Shown: positions 9,595 through 17,706, counted from the first letter of the stretch. The stretch: 64,000 nt of DNA from Nonomuraea sp. NBC_00507 (GCF_036013525.1 NZ_CP107853.1:3410001-3474000), one strand, 5' to 3'. Made by a program: numbers and translations. Notes: generated by a model not told the origin, from the sequence alone.

Positions 9595-12500
9595 TCACTC
9601 CGGTGCCCACCCCCAGGCAGCAGCGACGCTCCCATCAAGTTCTCGTCCGTACCGGAACCGTTCTCCGTAGTTGCAATTCTCGATATATAGATCGAAAAAA
9701 CCTGCGGCTGGAAGACGCTCGATCAGCTCAGCGATTTGCTCCTGCGCCCCTGCCTCCCGCAGGCTGTCCAGCAGCAGGTCCACTGGGTACGCGCTGTAGA
9801 GCGTGGCTTGGGTGGTGACACGTTTGGCCAGAATGGCGACCTTGTCGCGTGCCTCAACCTCCCGCATCTTCGCCATTAGCCGGGTCACGCCATACGCGTC
9901 GTATAGAGCGACCTGGGTGGCGGCACGTTCGGCCAGCGCAGAGGCCTGTTTTTGCGCTCCCACATGCCACAGTCGACTGAGCAATAGGGTCGCCGCTCGC
10001 GGGTCATCGAGGACAGTTTGGGCGGCGGGGTCATGAGCCAGTAGCTCAGCGACTAGCTCGTGCCCCCCAATTTCCCGCAGTCTGACCAGTAGTTCCGCCA
10101 CGGCGCGTGCGTCATCGAGAGTGGCAGCACGTTTGACCAGGGTTGTGACCTGTTCTTGCGCCCCAACATGCCTTAGCTTGTCCAGCAGTTGGGCCACGGC
10201 GTCGGGCTTGTCGAGAGCGACTTGGGCGGCGGGATTACGGGCCAGCAACTGAGAGATCTGCTCATGCGCCCGGACCAGCCACAGCCTGCCCAACAACAGG
10301 GCAACCGCACCTGGATCGTCGAGAGCGACTTGGGCGGCGGGGTTACGGGCCAGCAACTCGGCGGTCTGCTCATGCGCTCTGACTCGTTCCTGCATTCCCA
10401 GCAACCGGGCAACCGCATACGGGTCCTTGAGAGCGACCTGGGTGGCGGCACGTTCGGCTAGGGCGGCGGCGTGCTCGTTCGCCCCAATCTCTCGGAGCCT
10501 GATGAAGAGTTCGGCCACTTCCCGTGGGTCGTCGAGGACAACTTGTGCGACGAGGTTATGAGCCAGCAGCTCAGCGATCAGCTCTTGTCCCCCAATCTCG
10601 TGCAGCCTGACCAGTAGTTGGGCCACGAAGTATGGGTCTTCGAGAGCGGCGACGCGTTCGATCAGGGCGTCAGCGTGTTCGTCTGCTCCAACCTCTCGGA
10701 GTTTGACGAGGAGTTCGGCCACTTCCTGCGGATTGTCGAGGACGACTTGGGTGGCGGCTCGTTCGGCTAGGGCGGTGACCTGCTCGTCGGCTCCCATTTC
10801 CTGCAGCTTGCTCAGTAGTTCGACCACCGCATGCAGGTTGTTGAGGGCGATTTGGGTGGCGGCGCGTTGGGCTAGGGCGGTGGCCTGTTCGTTCGCCCCA
10901 ACCTCTCGGAGTTTGACGAGGAGTTCGGCCACTTCCTGCGGATTGTCGAGGACGACTTGGGTGGCGGCTCGTTCGGCTAGGGCGGTGACCTGCTCGCTGG
11001 CTCCAACCCGTCGCAGTGTGGCAAAAAGCCATGCCACTTCAGCTGCCTTGTTAAGAGTGGCTTGGGTGGTGACCCGTTCGGCTAGGGCGGTGACCTGCTG
11101 ATCGGCTCCCATTTCCCGCAGCTTGCTCAGCAGTTCGGCCACCTCATACACGCTGTGAAGGGAGGCGTGGGTGGCGGCACGTTTGGCTAGGAGGGCGGCG
11201 TGTTCGTCTGCCCCAACCTCTCGGAGTTTGACGAGGAGTTCGGCCACTTCCCGCGGATTGTCGAGGACGACTTGGGTGGCGGCTCGTTCGGCTAGGGCAG
11301 TGACCTGCTCGTCGGCTCCCATTTCCTGCAGCTTGCTCAGTAGTTCGACCACCGCATGCAGGTTATTGAGGGCGATTTGGGTGGCGGCGCGTCGGGCTAG
11401 GGCGGTGGCCTGTTCGTTCGCCCCAACCTCTCGGAGCCTGACGAGGAGTTTCGCTACCCCCTGCGGATCATCGAGAGCGACTTGGGTGGCGGCTCGTTCG
11501 GCTAGGGCGGTGACCTGCTCGCTGGCTCCAATTTCCTGCATCATGCTCAGCAACTCGGCCACTGCACCAGGGTTGTGGAGGGAGACGTGAGAGGCTGCCC
11601 AGCGGGCAGGGCGGTGGTCGGTCGGGTGCAGGGCATGTAGGTGGTGTATGAGGATTCTGGCGGCACGCGGGTCGCCATTGGTAGTGGCGTGCCTGTAGAG
11701 GCGGACGGCATCGCGGTACAAACCGCGGTCCCAGGCGGCGTCCCCGAGCGCTCTTAGGTCGCCGGGATGGGCATGGGCGGTGGCGGTCCAAAAGGCGCGT
11801 GGCGGCATCTGGTCGGCGCGATGGCGGTGACCGTACTGGTCGAGGGAGTCGGCCAGTCGATAGCCGGCGACGCCGAAGCCCTCCTCGGGAGGCACGGGTT
11901 CTAAAGCCTGAAAAGCGCCCTTGAGGGTACGTGTGGCGTATTTCCAGGCTCGTTCTTGGCATGCGGCGAGTTCCTTGCCCACAAGGGCGCGGTGCCGGGG
12001 AGCCAGATAGCCAACGGCGGCCTGTTGCAGCAGTTTTTGCGTCAGCAGGTGGGTGTGGCCCAGGCGGACGGCGTCCATAGCTGCTTTGATTAAAGCCTGC
12101 CCGTAAGGGTCAGCGCCGGGTCCCTGATAGTGGTCCAGGAGGTCGGGGACCCCGGCCAAGAATTGGGTGAGGCGCCCCGCCGCCCCAGCACTCTCGGCGG
12201 TGGCGAGGGCCTCCTGCACTATCGCATCGCCGCGGCGGCGAGCCTCAGCGAGCTGTTCATCGGTGAATTGATCGGGCACGTCGATAACTCCGCCCCGAGT
12301 CACGTCCAAGCGCCGACGTGCTGTGCCACTCAGCTCCGGCAACGACCGGAGTAGGTCCCGAATGGCCAAGGACGGGTCGGCAGCGCCCGGCTCGTCGTGA
12401 TGATCGGCGGTGTAGGTTGCCCAACTGTCCAGCCACAGTGTGGTGATGGCCACGATGTGGCTGGTGCCGCGCAGCAACTGTGCCAGCGCGGACAGCGGTT

Positions 12501-13203
12501 GCACACCATCCGGATCATCAGCGTAATGGCGCAGTTCGTTGAGCCACAGCACCGACCGACGAGGTATGCCTTCCTCCAACAGCCGGGACAGCGCGGTGGC
12601 TGTGGGCGGATAAAACAACGGCCAGTTTGGCAACCGTGCCACCACCGCCTGATATGCCGCCCGCGACTTGCCCGTGGAGGAATCCCCCCGCAATACCACC
12701 AGTCGGTTGGCAGCCACGGCCGGGTCCAGCGCCGAGTACAGCAGATCGTCATGCGAACGCCGGACATAGCTCGTCAGCGCCCCGCCTCCGACCGTTTTAT
12801 GTACTCCCAGCGCCACTGGGCCCCACCGCCCCACGGGCTGTCCCAGCCGATCCGGTCGCTTTATAGCCGGGTCAGCAGCGTCGGTACCGGAGGTAAAGCG
12901 CCCTGCGCGACGCGAGTGACGGGTCTGCTTGGCTTCGGCGAGCAGATGGAGCCACCCTTCAGCATCACAAGGCAGCATTCCGAGATCCGCATCTCGCTTG
13001 GCGGCCAGATCCAAGCACAGCTCTACCACCGACAGCAGCGGCCCGGTGGGTTCAGGAAGGTGATCGCCCTTCATCCACTCATACAGCGTGGTTCGACCGA
13101 CCCCCAGCCCCTTAGCCACCACCTTGCTCACGGTCAGACCCGCGACGGCTAATAGCTCAGTGAACGCCTCACCGAAATCCTCTGGCGTTCGACGTGATGC
13201 CAT
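9595..13203 (-). CDS. HTH–STAND NTPase with about 17 helical 35-residue repeats
   Basis: The 1202-residue protein starts at the ATG at 13203; the frame is open upstream but the conserved part begins here. Residues 10–48 form a helix-turn-helix (SKVVAKGLGVGRTTLYEWMK). A P-loop (LRGDSSTGKS) sits at 171–180, followed by a STAND-type ATPase core. From about residue 540 to 1155 run about 17 copies of a 35-residue helix-pair repeat of the form TALAERAATQVALDNP–VAELLVKLREVGA. A short cap with several aromatic residues ends the chain. This layout (DNA-binding or adaptor head, switch ATPase, ligand-sensing repeat) is that of STAND proteins proposed to work in antiviral or self/non-self recognition. 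The repeats are partly near-identical at DNA level, a sign of recent expansion. No effector domain other than the HTH is recognised. Confidence 0.8.
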   Translation of the reverse strand: MASRRTPEDFGEAFTELLAVAGLTVSKVVAKGLGVGRTTLYEWMKGDHLPEPTGPLLSVVELCLDLAAKRDADLGMLPCDAEGWLHLLAEAKQTRHSRRAGRFTSGTDAADPAIKRPDRLGQPVGRWGPVALGVHKTVGGGALTSYVRRSHDDLLYSALDPAVAANRLVVLRGDSSTGKSRAAYQAVVARLPNWPLFYPPTATALSRLLEEGIPRRSVLWLNELRHYADDPDGVQPLSALAQLLRGTSHIVAITTLWLDSWATYTADHHDEPGAADPSLAIRDLLRSLPELSGTARRRLDVTRGGVIDVPDQFTDEQLAEARRRGDAIVQEALATAESAGAAGRLTQFLAGVPDLLDHYQGPGADPYGQALIKAAMDAVRLGHTHLLTQKLLQQAAVGYLAPRHRALVGKELAACQERAWKYATRTLKGAFQALEPVPPEEGFGVAGYRLADSLDQYGHRHRADQMPPRAFWTATAHAHPGDLRALGDAAWDRGLYRDAVRLYRHATTNGDPRAARILIHHLHALHPTDHRPARWAASHVSLHNPGAVAELLSMMQEIGASEQVTALAERAATQVALDDPQGVAKLLVRLREVGANEQATALARRAATQIALNNLHAVVELLSKLQEMGADEQVTALAERAATQVVLDNPREVAELLVKLREVGADEHAALLAKRAATHASLHSVYEVAELLSKLREMGADQQVTALAERVTTQATLNKAAEVAWLFATLRRVGASEQVTALAERAATQVVLDNPQEVAELLVKLREVGANEQATALAQRAATQIALNNLHAVVELLSKLQEMGADEQVTALAERAATQVVLDNPQEVAELLVKLREVGADEHADALIERVAALEDPYFVAQLLVRLHEIGGQELIAELLAHNLVAQVVLDDPREVAELFIRLREIGANEHAAALAERAATQVALKDPYAVARLLGMQERVRAHEQTAELLARNPAAQVALDDPGAVALLLGRLWLVRAHEQISQLLARNPAAQVALDKPDAVAQLLDKLRHVGAQEQVTTLVKRAATLDDARAVAELLVRLREIGGHELVAELLAHDPAAQTVLDDPRAATLLLSRLWHVGAQKQASALAERAATQVALYDAYGVTRLMAKMREVEARDKVAILAKRVTTQATLYSAYPVDLLLDSLREAGAQEQIAELIERLPAAGFFDLYIENCNYGERFRYGRELDGSVAAAWGWAPE
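9720..11600 (-). repeat. Tandem 105-bp coding repeats with recent segmental duplication
   Basis: The C-terminal half of the STAND gene is made of about 17 units of 105 bp (two units are 96 bp). A three-unit block at about 10680–11005 is almost identical in DNA to a block at about 11205–11531, offset by five units (525 bp), including many silent positions. Near identity at third codon positions shows that units have been copied recently rather than kept by selection on the protein alone. Confidence 0.85.
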
Positions 13204-13391
13204 ACATCCGCCTCGCAATCGTCGCCCTTGGCGGCCATCACTGCGGCAGCCAATTGGTGCGATGGTGTCCGACGCCTTCGGATATTGCCCTATCTGGACG
13301 CCTGCTGCCCAGCCTGCGGCTTGACAAGCATGCGTCCGAACTTGTCCGAACCCCGTGGCGGATCGGCAACTGCCCACGTCAATCTGCGGTC

Positions 13392-13637
13392 ATGCCCGCT
13401 GCACCTTCCAACACTCGTCGCCGGTCTTCCGTGACTGCCAAGGGCGGCGCGGTCCTGACTGTGGCCGCTGTCCATACCGGAGTTTGGCTGAGCGCTCCCA
13501 CCTTGGCCGTGGTTCTCACGCTGCTGGAAGCATCGCTGACCGTCATGATCATCGTGACCGCTCTGTATGCGCCCGACTCGATCAGCGATCGTGCCTTTCG
13601 CATGCTGCCCTGGACAACGAGCAAGACCGAGAAGTAG
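13392..13637 (+). CDS. Small membrane protein
   Basis: The 81-residue protein starts at the ATG at 13392. A basic, Ser/Arg-rich N-terminus (residues 1–18) is followed by two hydrophobic segments (about 20–40 and 43–64) and a short polar tail ending TSKTEK. Small two-pass proteins of this kind are common in actinomycete plasmids and integrative elements (Spd-like or holin-like), but the sequence gives no specific assignment. It lies between the STAND gene (divergent) and the scar of an older integrated element, so it may belong to that element. Confidence 0.5.
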   Translation: MPAAPSNTRRRSSVTAKGGAVLTVAAVHTGVWLSAPTLAVVLTLLEASLTVMIIVTALYAPDSISDRAFRMLPWTTSKTEK

Positions 13638-13744
13638 CGCTCTTGGAGACCACCGAGATGGGTCTGTTCCGACAGCCCGGGTGACCGGGGATGTTGGAAC
13701 CCGAATGGCTCGGAAGTAGTGCTCACCTGGGAAAACGCTGTCAA

Positions 13745-13882
13745 GATCATCCCGCATATATCCCGTGATCATGGTCCTACGGCTGCATACGGGTGCCCTC
13801 GGCGACCTACGAGGGGCCTGGCAAGCAAAAGACCTGCGGTCAAGAAACCGCAGGTCAGATGCCGGAATGCCTGGTGGAGATG
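13745..13882. repeat. Diverged copy of the element's integrase-side flank (scar of an older element)
   Basis: This stretch aligns with 21916–22040, the sequence between the integrase gene and the tRNA-side att repeat. It shares a GATCAT–CCG–CATAT–CCGTGATCA box, the exact block CCTACGGCTGCATACGG, and a GAAACCGC…GGTCAG…AATGCCTGGT block directly before the att core. Since it sits outside the element, it is best read as the integrase-proximal end of a related element that entered earlier and has since decayed. Confidence 0.75.
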
Positions 13883-13928
13883 AGTGCCCCCGGCAGGATT
13901 CGAACCTGCGGCACCCGCTTTAGGAGAG
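13883..13928 (+). repeat. att core, distal end of element
   Basis: A 46-bp sequence identical to 22041–22086. It contains the 3' half of tRNA-Arg (T arm, variable loop and anticodon-stem part) but not the 5' half, so no tRNA is made here. Identity stops after AGGAGAG, where the other copy continues into the rest of the tRNA. Confidence 0.92.
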
Positions 13929-13997
13929 GGATTGCGGTTTTGTGTTGATCACGGCTTTGAGCTGCGGGAATGGCGACCTGGGCATGTTCAACGGCGG

Positions 13998-14028
13998 TGA
14001 TCATTCCGGAGATATTCCGTGGTGATCC
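13998..14028. repeat. Arm-type box, internal copy
   Basis: The box TGATCATTCCGGAGATATT followed by CCGTGGTGATCC closely matches boxes at 13745–13770 and 21916–21943. A repeated motif near both ends of an integrating element is what arm-type integrase or excisionase binding sites look like; binding is inferred. Confidence 0.55.
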
Positions 14029-14069
14029 GGTGCGTCCGCAGGGGGTTGACGAATTGTTGCGGTGGTGCT

Positions 14070-14200
14070 GGATCCATGGGGCAAGATCGCAAAAGAGGGG
14101 CATTACAATGATCAACTTAATGGGGAGGGGCAGCGCCCCTGCCCGCGAACTTTCCCCTCCCGCCCCTCTTTTGCGATCTTGGAGGGGTCCCCATGGATTC
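14070..14200. repeat. Large imperfect palindrome
   Basis: The arms AAGATCGCAAAAGAGGGGC (14083–14101) and GCCCCTCTTTTGCGATCTT (14162–14180) are exact reverse complements over 19 bp. Outer arms GGATCCATGGGG (14070–14081) and CCCCATGGATTC (14189–14200) pair with one mismatch. The centre has further GC-rich pairing (GGGAGGGG with CCCCTCCC, and GGGGC–AGC–GCCCC). It could be an origin hairpin, a small inverted-repeat transposon remnant, or a strong transcription barrier. Confidence 0.85.
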
Positions 14201-14864
14201 GGCTCCGAAACAATTCGGTGACCCCCGGAACCGGCCGTCTCGCCGTGCGGCTCTCTGTTCCTCGGATGCAAGCCTGCGAGTGTTCTCCGCCCTCTTTGTT
14301 GTCGCGGACGCGCATGGGCTGTGCGGTGGCCGCTGGCGGTTCCTTGCCTTGTGGTGGGAGAGCTGAGGAACGCGGAGCGGAGCATGCTCCATGCCGCCTA
14401 TGTTCCGTCCCCTGCTCACGGTGTGCCGCTTGTCGGCACGCGCGCCGCCGCGGGCGGGACCGGCCGGAGAGCCGCAGCCCGCCCGCGAGCGGGCGCGCAG
14501 GGGCCAGCCTCCTGTCGCGTCTTCCCCGTGGTGGTGTGCGTGGTGGCAAGGGCAGGAGTAGAAGGGGCGGGGCTTGGGTGGCCGGCGCCTGCCTCCGTGA
14601 GGCTTCTCGGTATCCCGAGCTGGCGGGGCCGTGGTGGTTGCCGTGCTGTCCTGCTGTCTGCCCTGACGACTTCCCTACGACCTTCGGTGGAGCCTTATTG
14701 GAACGAGCGGCCGTATCCCGTGGATCTTGGCCGCTCGTTGGCGATCTTCAGGCTTCCCATGATCTCCGTCCTCACCGTTGCCCGCCTTCCGCCGCTCGGC
14801 GGCGGCTTGAAGACGTAAGCAAAGTTGTAACGGGTGGCGACGGGGCTTGAGATGCGCGGGTGAA

Positions 14865-15077
14865 TTACCAGTAGGGTGGCAGCCGACGATCAAGGGTGCC
14901 ACGAATATCCATGCCTGGCGTGATCCCGTAGGCTCGGAGAAGCTGGCATGCTCCCGTCAGGGCGTCTGCAAGCTTGCCCTCTGGGAAGTCCTTCACCTCA
15001 AGGCCGTTCTGGTTGAGCATGAACCCGACTTCTCGTATGAGCTGGTACGGGTCGTAGTACTGCTGCTGTTCACTCAT
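14865..15077 (-). CDS. Small acidic hypothetical protein, third gene of the purC cluster
   Basis: The 70-residue protein begins MSEQQQYYDPYQLIREVG and ends RRLPPYW. It starts 12 bases after the purC stop with a good AGAGAGAAG ribosome-binding site, so it is co-expressed with gntR and purC. It is soluble and helical, with no cysteines other than one mid-chain (TGACQLLRAYG). I do not recognise it. Its constant position behind purC suggests a helper or regulatory subunit for that cargo, but nothing in the sequence proves this. Confidence 0.65.
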   Translation of the reverse strand: MSEQQQYYDPYQLIREVGFMLNQNGLEVKDFPEGKLADALTGACQLLRAYGITPGMDIRGTLDRRLPPYW

Positions 15078-15089
15078 GGCGCTTCTCTC

Positions 15090-15920
15090 TTACCAAGCCT
15101 TCCCGGTGATCCGCTCGTACGCCTCGATATAGCGAGCACGGGTGGCATCCACGATGTTCTGAGGGACTTCCGGCGCGGGAGGCTTCTTGTCCCATCCGGT
15201 ACCGGCAGCCCAATCGCGGACGAACTGCTTGTCAAAGGCGAACTGAGGCCGCCCAGGACTCCAGTCCTCAAGAGGCCAGAAGCGTGATGAGTCCGAAGTC
15301 AGGACTTCGTCGCCCAATGTGAGCTTGCCGTCTTCGTCCCAACCGAACTCAAGCTTGGTGTCCGCGATGATGATGCCGCGTGCACGAGCGATCTCGGCTC
15401 CGCGCTTGTAGACGTCGAGGGTGATCCGGCGAAGCTCGTCGGCCACCTCTGCGCCTTCCTGGTTCACGACGTCATCGAAGGTGATGAACTCGTCATGCGT
15501 CCCGATCTGTGCCTTGGTGGTTGGCGTAAAGATGGGTTCAGGAAGTTGAGATCCTTCGGCGAGGCCAGCGGGCAGGGACACGCCGGACACGGCCCCGTCA
15601 CGCTCGTACTCCTTGAGCCCGAGGCCAGCAAGGTAACCCCTGGCGATGCATTCCACCTGCACCATGTCGAGCTTGCGGCACCGCACGGCGCGCCCCTCGA
15701 ACTCTGCCGGCACGTCTGTGGCAGAGATGATGTGGTTCGGCACGATGTCAGAGAGCTGGTCGAACCACCAGAGCGAAAGCTGAGTGAGGACCTTGCCCTT
15801 GTCGGGGATGGGCGTGGGCAGGATCACGTCATAGACGGATACTCGGTCCGACGCCACGAGGATGATGTCTCCCCGATCCTCGTACACGTCTCGGACCTTG
15901 CCGGAGTGGATGAGCTTCAC
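15090..15920 (-). CDS. purC: SAICAR synthetase (PurC) carried on the element
   Basis: The 276-residue protein has the full PurC sequence: HSGKVRDVYE at the N-terminus, the nucleotide loop, VECIARGYLAGLGLKEYE, IIADTKLEFGWDEDGKL and DSSRFWPLEDWSPG near the C-terminus. It should ligate aspartate to CAIR with ATP to give SAICAR in purine synthesis. Length (276) is within the family range, and no key motif is missing, so it is probably active. The GTG start (15920) overlaps the TGA of the gntR gene (GTGA), giving translational coupling and placing it under the element's own repressor. A purC inside an integrative element is unusual: the host will have its own copy, so this one may serve regulation, dosage or a modified-purine purpose (inference). 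Confidence 0.9.
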   Translation of the reverse strand: MKLIHSGKVRDVYEDRGDIILVASDRVSVYDVILPTPIPDKGKVLTQLSLWWFDQLSDIVPNHIISATDVPAEFEGRAVRCRKLDMVQVECIARGYLAGLGLKEYERDGAVSGVSLPAGLAEGSQLPEPIFTPTTKAQIGTHDEFITFDDVVNQEGAEVADELRRITLDVYKRGAEIARARGIIIADTKLEFGWDEDGKLTLGDEVLTSDSSRFWPLEDWSPGRPQFAFDKQFVRDWAAGTGWDKKPPAPEVPQNIVDATRARYIEAYERITGKAW

Positions 15921-16684
15921 TTTGCCCCCTGTTCGTCCGCGAGCTTGTAGTCATAGGTGGACCAGCGACCCGAGACGGTCACGTACTCGCCGTACTCAAT
16001 GACGCTGCCTTCCTGGTCATACACCCAGTTCCGGCCCCGAAGGACTGGCGACCCGACCGGGACGCGCAGATCTTCCGCATCCTGCTCGGTAGCCACGTCG
16101 GCGCATTGCTGATCACGGCCGGACACCACGATCCGGCCGGTCTGCTCTTCGATGTAAGTTGGCGTGCCTTGGACCAGGCGCTCAGCCACAAGCAGCTTGG
16201 GCGCACTCTCGGCCAAGGCTCCGTCAAACCACGAGGTAGAAGCGGACACGGGCGTGTTGGTCTCAGTGTTCATGGTGACTCGGTGGCGACGGATGGCATT
16301 AGAGCCGGACTCCAGGCCAAGTGCGTCGGCAACCTGGTCTGGCGCGCTGACCAACTCGCATTCCTTGATCTGAGCGGCCTCGTTGGGCGGGTAAATGCGC
16401 CCGCTACGACGGATCGCCTGGAAGCGGTCGCGCGGCGAGGTGTACTGCTGGTTGAGCACTGTCACGACGGTTCCAATGCCGGGTACCGCCTTGACAAGAC
16501 CTTCAGATCGCAGTGAAGCCAAGACCTTCGTGGCCGTGGCCAAGGAGATCTTCCAGTCGCGAGAGATCTGACGGGCAGACGGAATGGTGTCACCATCCCT
16601 GAGTTCGCCCGACTGGATCTGTCTGCGGATGTGGTTGGCGACCTGCATGTATGGCGGGTCCTGGCGTTCGATACTCGGAGTCAA
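15917..16684 (-). CDS. GntR/HutC-family transcriptional repressor of the element
   Basis: The 255-residue protein has an N-terminal winged helix of the GntR type (PPYMQVANHIRRQIQSG, IPSARQISRDWKISLATATK; residues about 10–75) and a HutC/UTRA ligand domain ending in YVTVSGRWSTYDYKL. I chose the TTG at 16684 because GAGAGGAAGG lies six bases before it and homology starts right after; an upstream ATG at 16711 would add nine unconserved residues. It plays the place of KorSA in pSAM2-type elements, repressing the rep/xis/int operon and itself. The TACTAGTAC-type boxes upstream fit such control. The UTRA domain suggests a small-molecule inducer; the partner purC hints at a purine intermediate, which is speculation. 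Confidence 0.88.
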   Translation of the reverse strand: MTPSIERQDPPYMQVANHIRRQIQSGELRDGDTIPSARQISRDWKISLATATKVLASLRSEGLVKAVPGIGTVVTVLNQQYTSPRDRFQAIRRSGRIYPPNEAAQIKECELVSAPDQVADALGLESGSNAIRRHRVTMNTETNTPVSASTSWFDGALAESAPKLLVAERLVQGTPTYIEEQTGRIVVSGRDQQCADVATEQDAEDLRVPVGSPVLRGRNWVYDQEGSVIEYGEYVTVSGRWSTYDYKLADEQGAK

Positions 16685-16719
16685 GACGGACCTTCCTCTC
16701 AAACCGGTCAATGCGTACG

Positions 16720-16845
16720 TTCTAGTACACCGGCATCCGCCAGCCTAGCTCACCCCTCTGCTTGCACGAAAACTGGGGGCTAAGGCAGGAGATAGGGTTG
16801 ACGGTGTACTAAGACACCTCTAGTATACAGAGTACTAGTACACGG
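16720..16845 (+). promoter_or_regulatory. Divergent control region: promoter with GntR operator boxes
   Basis: A good promoter, TTGACG (16798–16803), 17-bp spacer, TAGTAT (16821–16826), drives the rightward rep operon. Boxes related to GTGTACTA / TAGTACAC occur at 16723–16730, 16804–16811 and 16821–16828. A perfect palindrome GTACTAGTAC lies at 16832–16841. Two boxes overlap the promoter's spacer and -10, so a bound repressor would block it; the box at 16723 lies just upstream of the leftward gntR–purC transcript and fits autorepression. Confidence 0.8.
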
Positions 16846-16948
16846 TGGCCAATGAAGGTGTAGGAACCCACTAGAACAAGGAGCTCCCGACAGGAGGGTG
16901 CGACCTCCAGCCGGGAGCCAAACATCGATCGGTCTTAGGAGAACATCG

Positions 16949-17497
16949 ATGCAACTTCAGGCTACGCCTGCTGCTGGGGAGTGCGGTAAATCGGCGGCGG
17001 TGCTCGAACTCGTCCACACGCACATGTCCAGCTCGAATCGGCGGGCGTACCTGCTTCGAGCTGCGGAAGCTCTGGCGGCTGGTGATCTGGCGAGCCTGCC
17101 TGTGATCGCCTCGGTGTGGCGCGTGCCCGTCGGCGACCTGTGCAAGGACTGCCACGGTACGGGGTTTCTGAGCTGGTCGGCTCGCAGCCGGGGCGGAGTC
17201 ACGGTGTGTGCGTGCATGCCGGACGTACACCCGGGGTTCGATGTCCCGCGCTTCACGCGAGAAGAGGTCGGTAGCAGGCTGCGGTACGAGTACCCGGATG
17301 AGGGAGCTCGGCGCGTGTTCACGCTGTGCCGATCATGCTCGGTGGCTCCGGCAGACCTGGATGTCGAGGTGGGCGCGGTCGTCGTGCCGTGGGTGCCCGA
17401 CTGCACTGTCTGCGGCGATACCGGCTGGGAGCGGGTGGACGACCGGCTGACCATGTCCCTGACGCGCCCTGAGCGGAAAGCACGGGTGCGCGTATGA
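16949..17497 (+). CDS. Zinc-ribbon hypothetical protein, first gene of the rep operon
   Basis: The 182-residue protein starts at an ATG (16949) preceded by TTAGGAG. It contains three CxxC-type pairs: CKDCHGTGF (near residue 74), CRSC (near 132) and CTVCGDTGW (near 153). The CxxCxGxG pattern resembles the zinc-binding repeats of DnaJ-type cysteine-rich domains. It may bind zinc and act in protein or nucleic-acid contacts. It opens the rightward operon of the element and its stop overlaps the next start by four bases (ATGA). No exact family is recognised. Confidence 0.7.
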   Translation: MQLQATPAAGECGKSAAVLELVHTHMSSSNRRAYLLRAAEALAAGDLASLPVIASVWRVPVGDLCKDCHGTGFLSWSARSRGGVTVCACMPDVHPGFDVPRFTREEVGSRLRYEYPDEGARRVFTLCRSCSVAPADLDVEVGAVVVPWVPDCTVCGDTGWERVDDRLTMSLTRPERKARVRV

Positions 17498-17706
17498 AGG
17501 CGGCAAGGGCTGTTCGGGTCCGGGAAGAGGAAGCGCTCTTTCCTCGCAAGCGCGTTGTCATCGACACGATGTGGGCGTTCTACGCCCTGGCAGACGAGTG
17601 CATCGGTGAGCGGACGTGCGAAGTCTGCGGCGCCACTCCGGGACAGCCGTGCCGTCCCAAGCCGCACGGCTGGAACTGCGACGAAAACGGCTGGATCGAG
17701 AAGTAA
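17494..17706 (+). CDS. Small zinc-finger-like protein
   Basis: The 70-residue protein starts inside the previous stop (ATGA at 17494). It carries CEVCGATPGQPCRPKPHGWNC, a four-cysteine cluster (given here by its key residues CxxC–C–C) of the kind seen in small zinc-binding proteins of actinophages and integrative elements (zinc finger fused to a GxPCRxxxG segment). The N-terminal half is basic. It is likely a small DNA- or RNA-associated accessory protein; the function is unknown. Confidence 0.65.
   Translation: MKAARAVRVREEEALFPRKRVVIDTMWAFYALADECIGERTCEVCGATPGQPCRPKPHGWNCDENGWIEK

Larger units (their letters stand above)
13929..14864. other. Non-coding, hairpin-rich region of the element (candidate origin)
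   Basis: These 936 bases hold no reading frame with credible composition; the open frames have very high Arg/Ser/Pro content typical of shadow frames. The region contains an arm-type box (13998–14028), a large imperfect palindrome (14070–14200) and a perfect 12-bp palindrome GGAGCATGCTCC near 14377–14388. A structured non-coding stretch in a rolling-circle-type element is a reasonable place for a replication or transfer origin, but this is an inference. Confidence 0.5.

Noticed and set aside
9720..11600. CRISPR-like regular repeats
   Set aside because: The 105-bp periodicity is a coding repeat in frame with a protein, without spacers. No CRISPR array was found in the window.
14062..14850. 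262-residue plus-strand frame inside the element
   Set aside because: It runs through the large palindrome, is extremely Arg/Ser/Pro/Cys-rich, and no start signal or domain is visible; treated as non-coding.
15090..15920. Z-genome (2-aminoadenine) pathway
   Set aside because: A purine gene on a mobile element raised the idea, but the protein is PurC, not PurZ, and no DatZ/MazZ-like gene or special polymerase is present.
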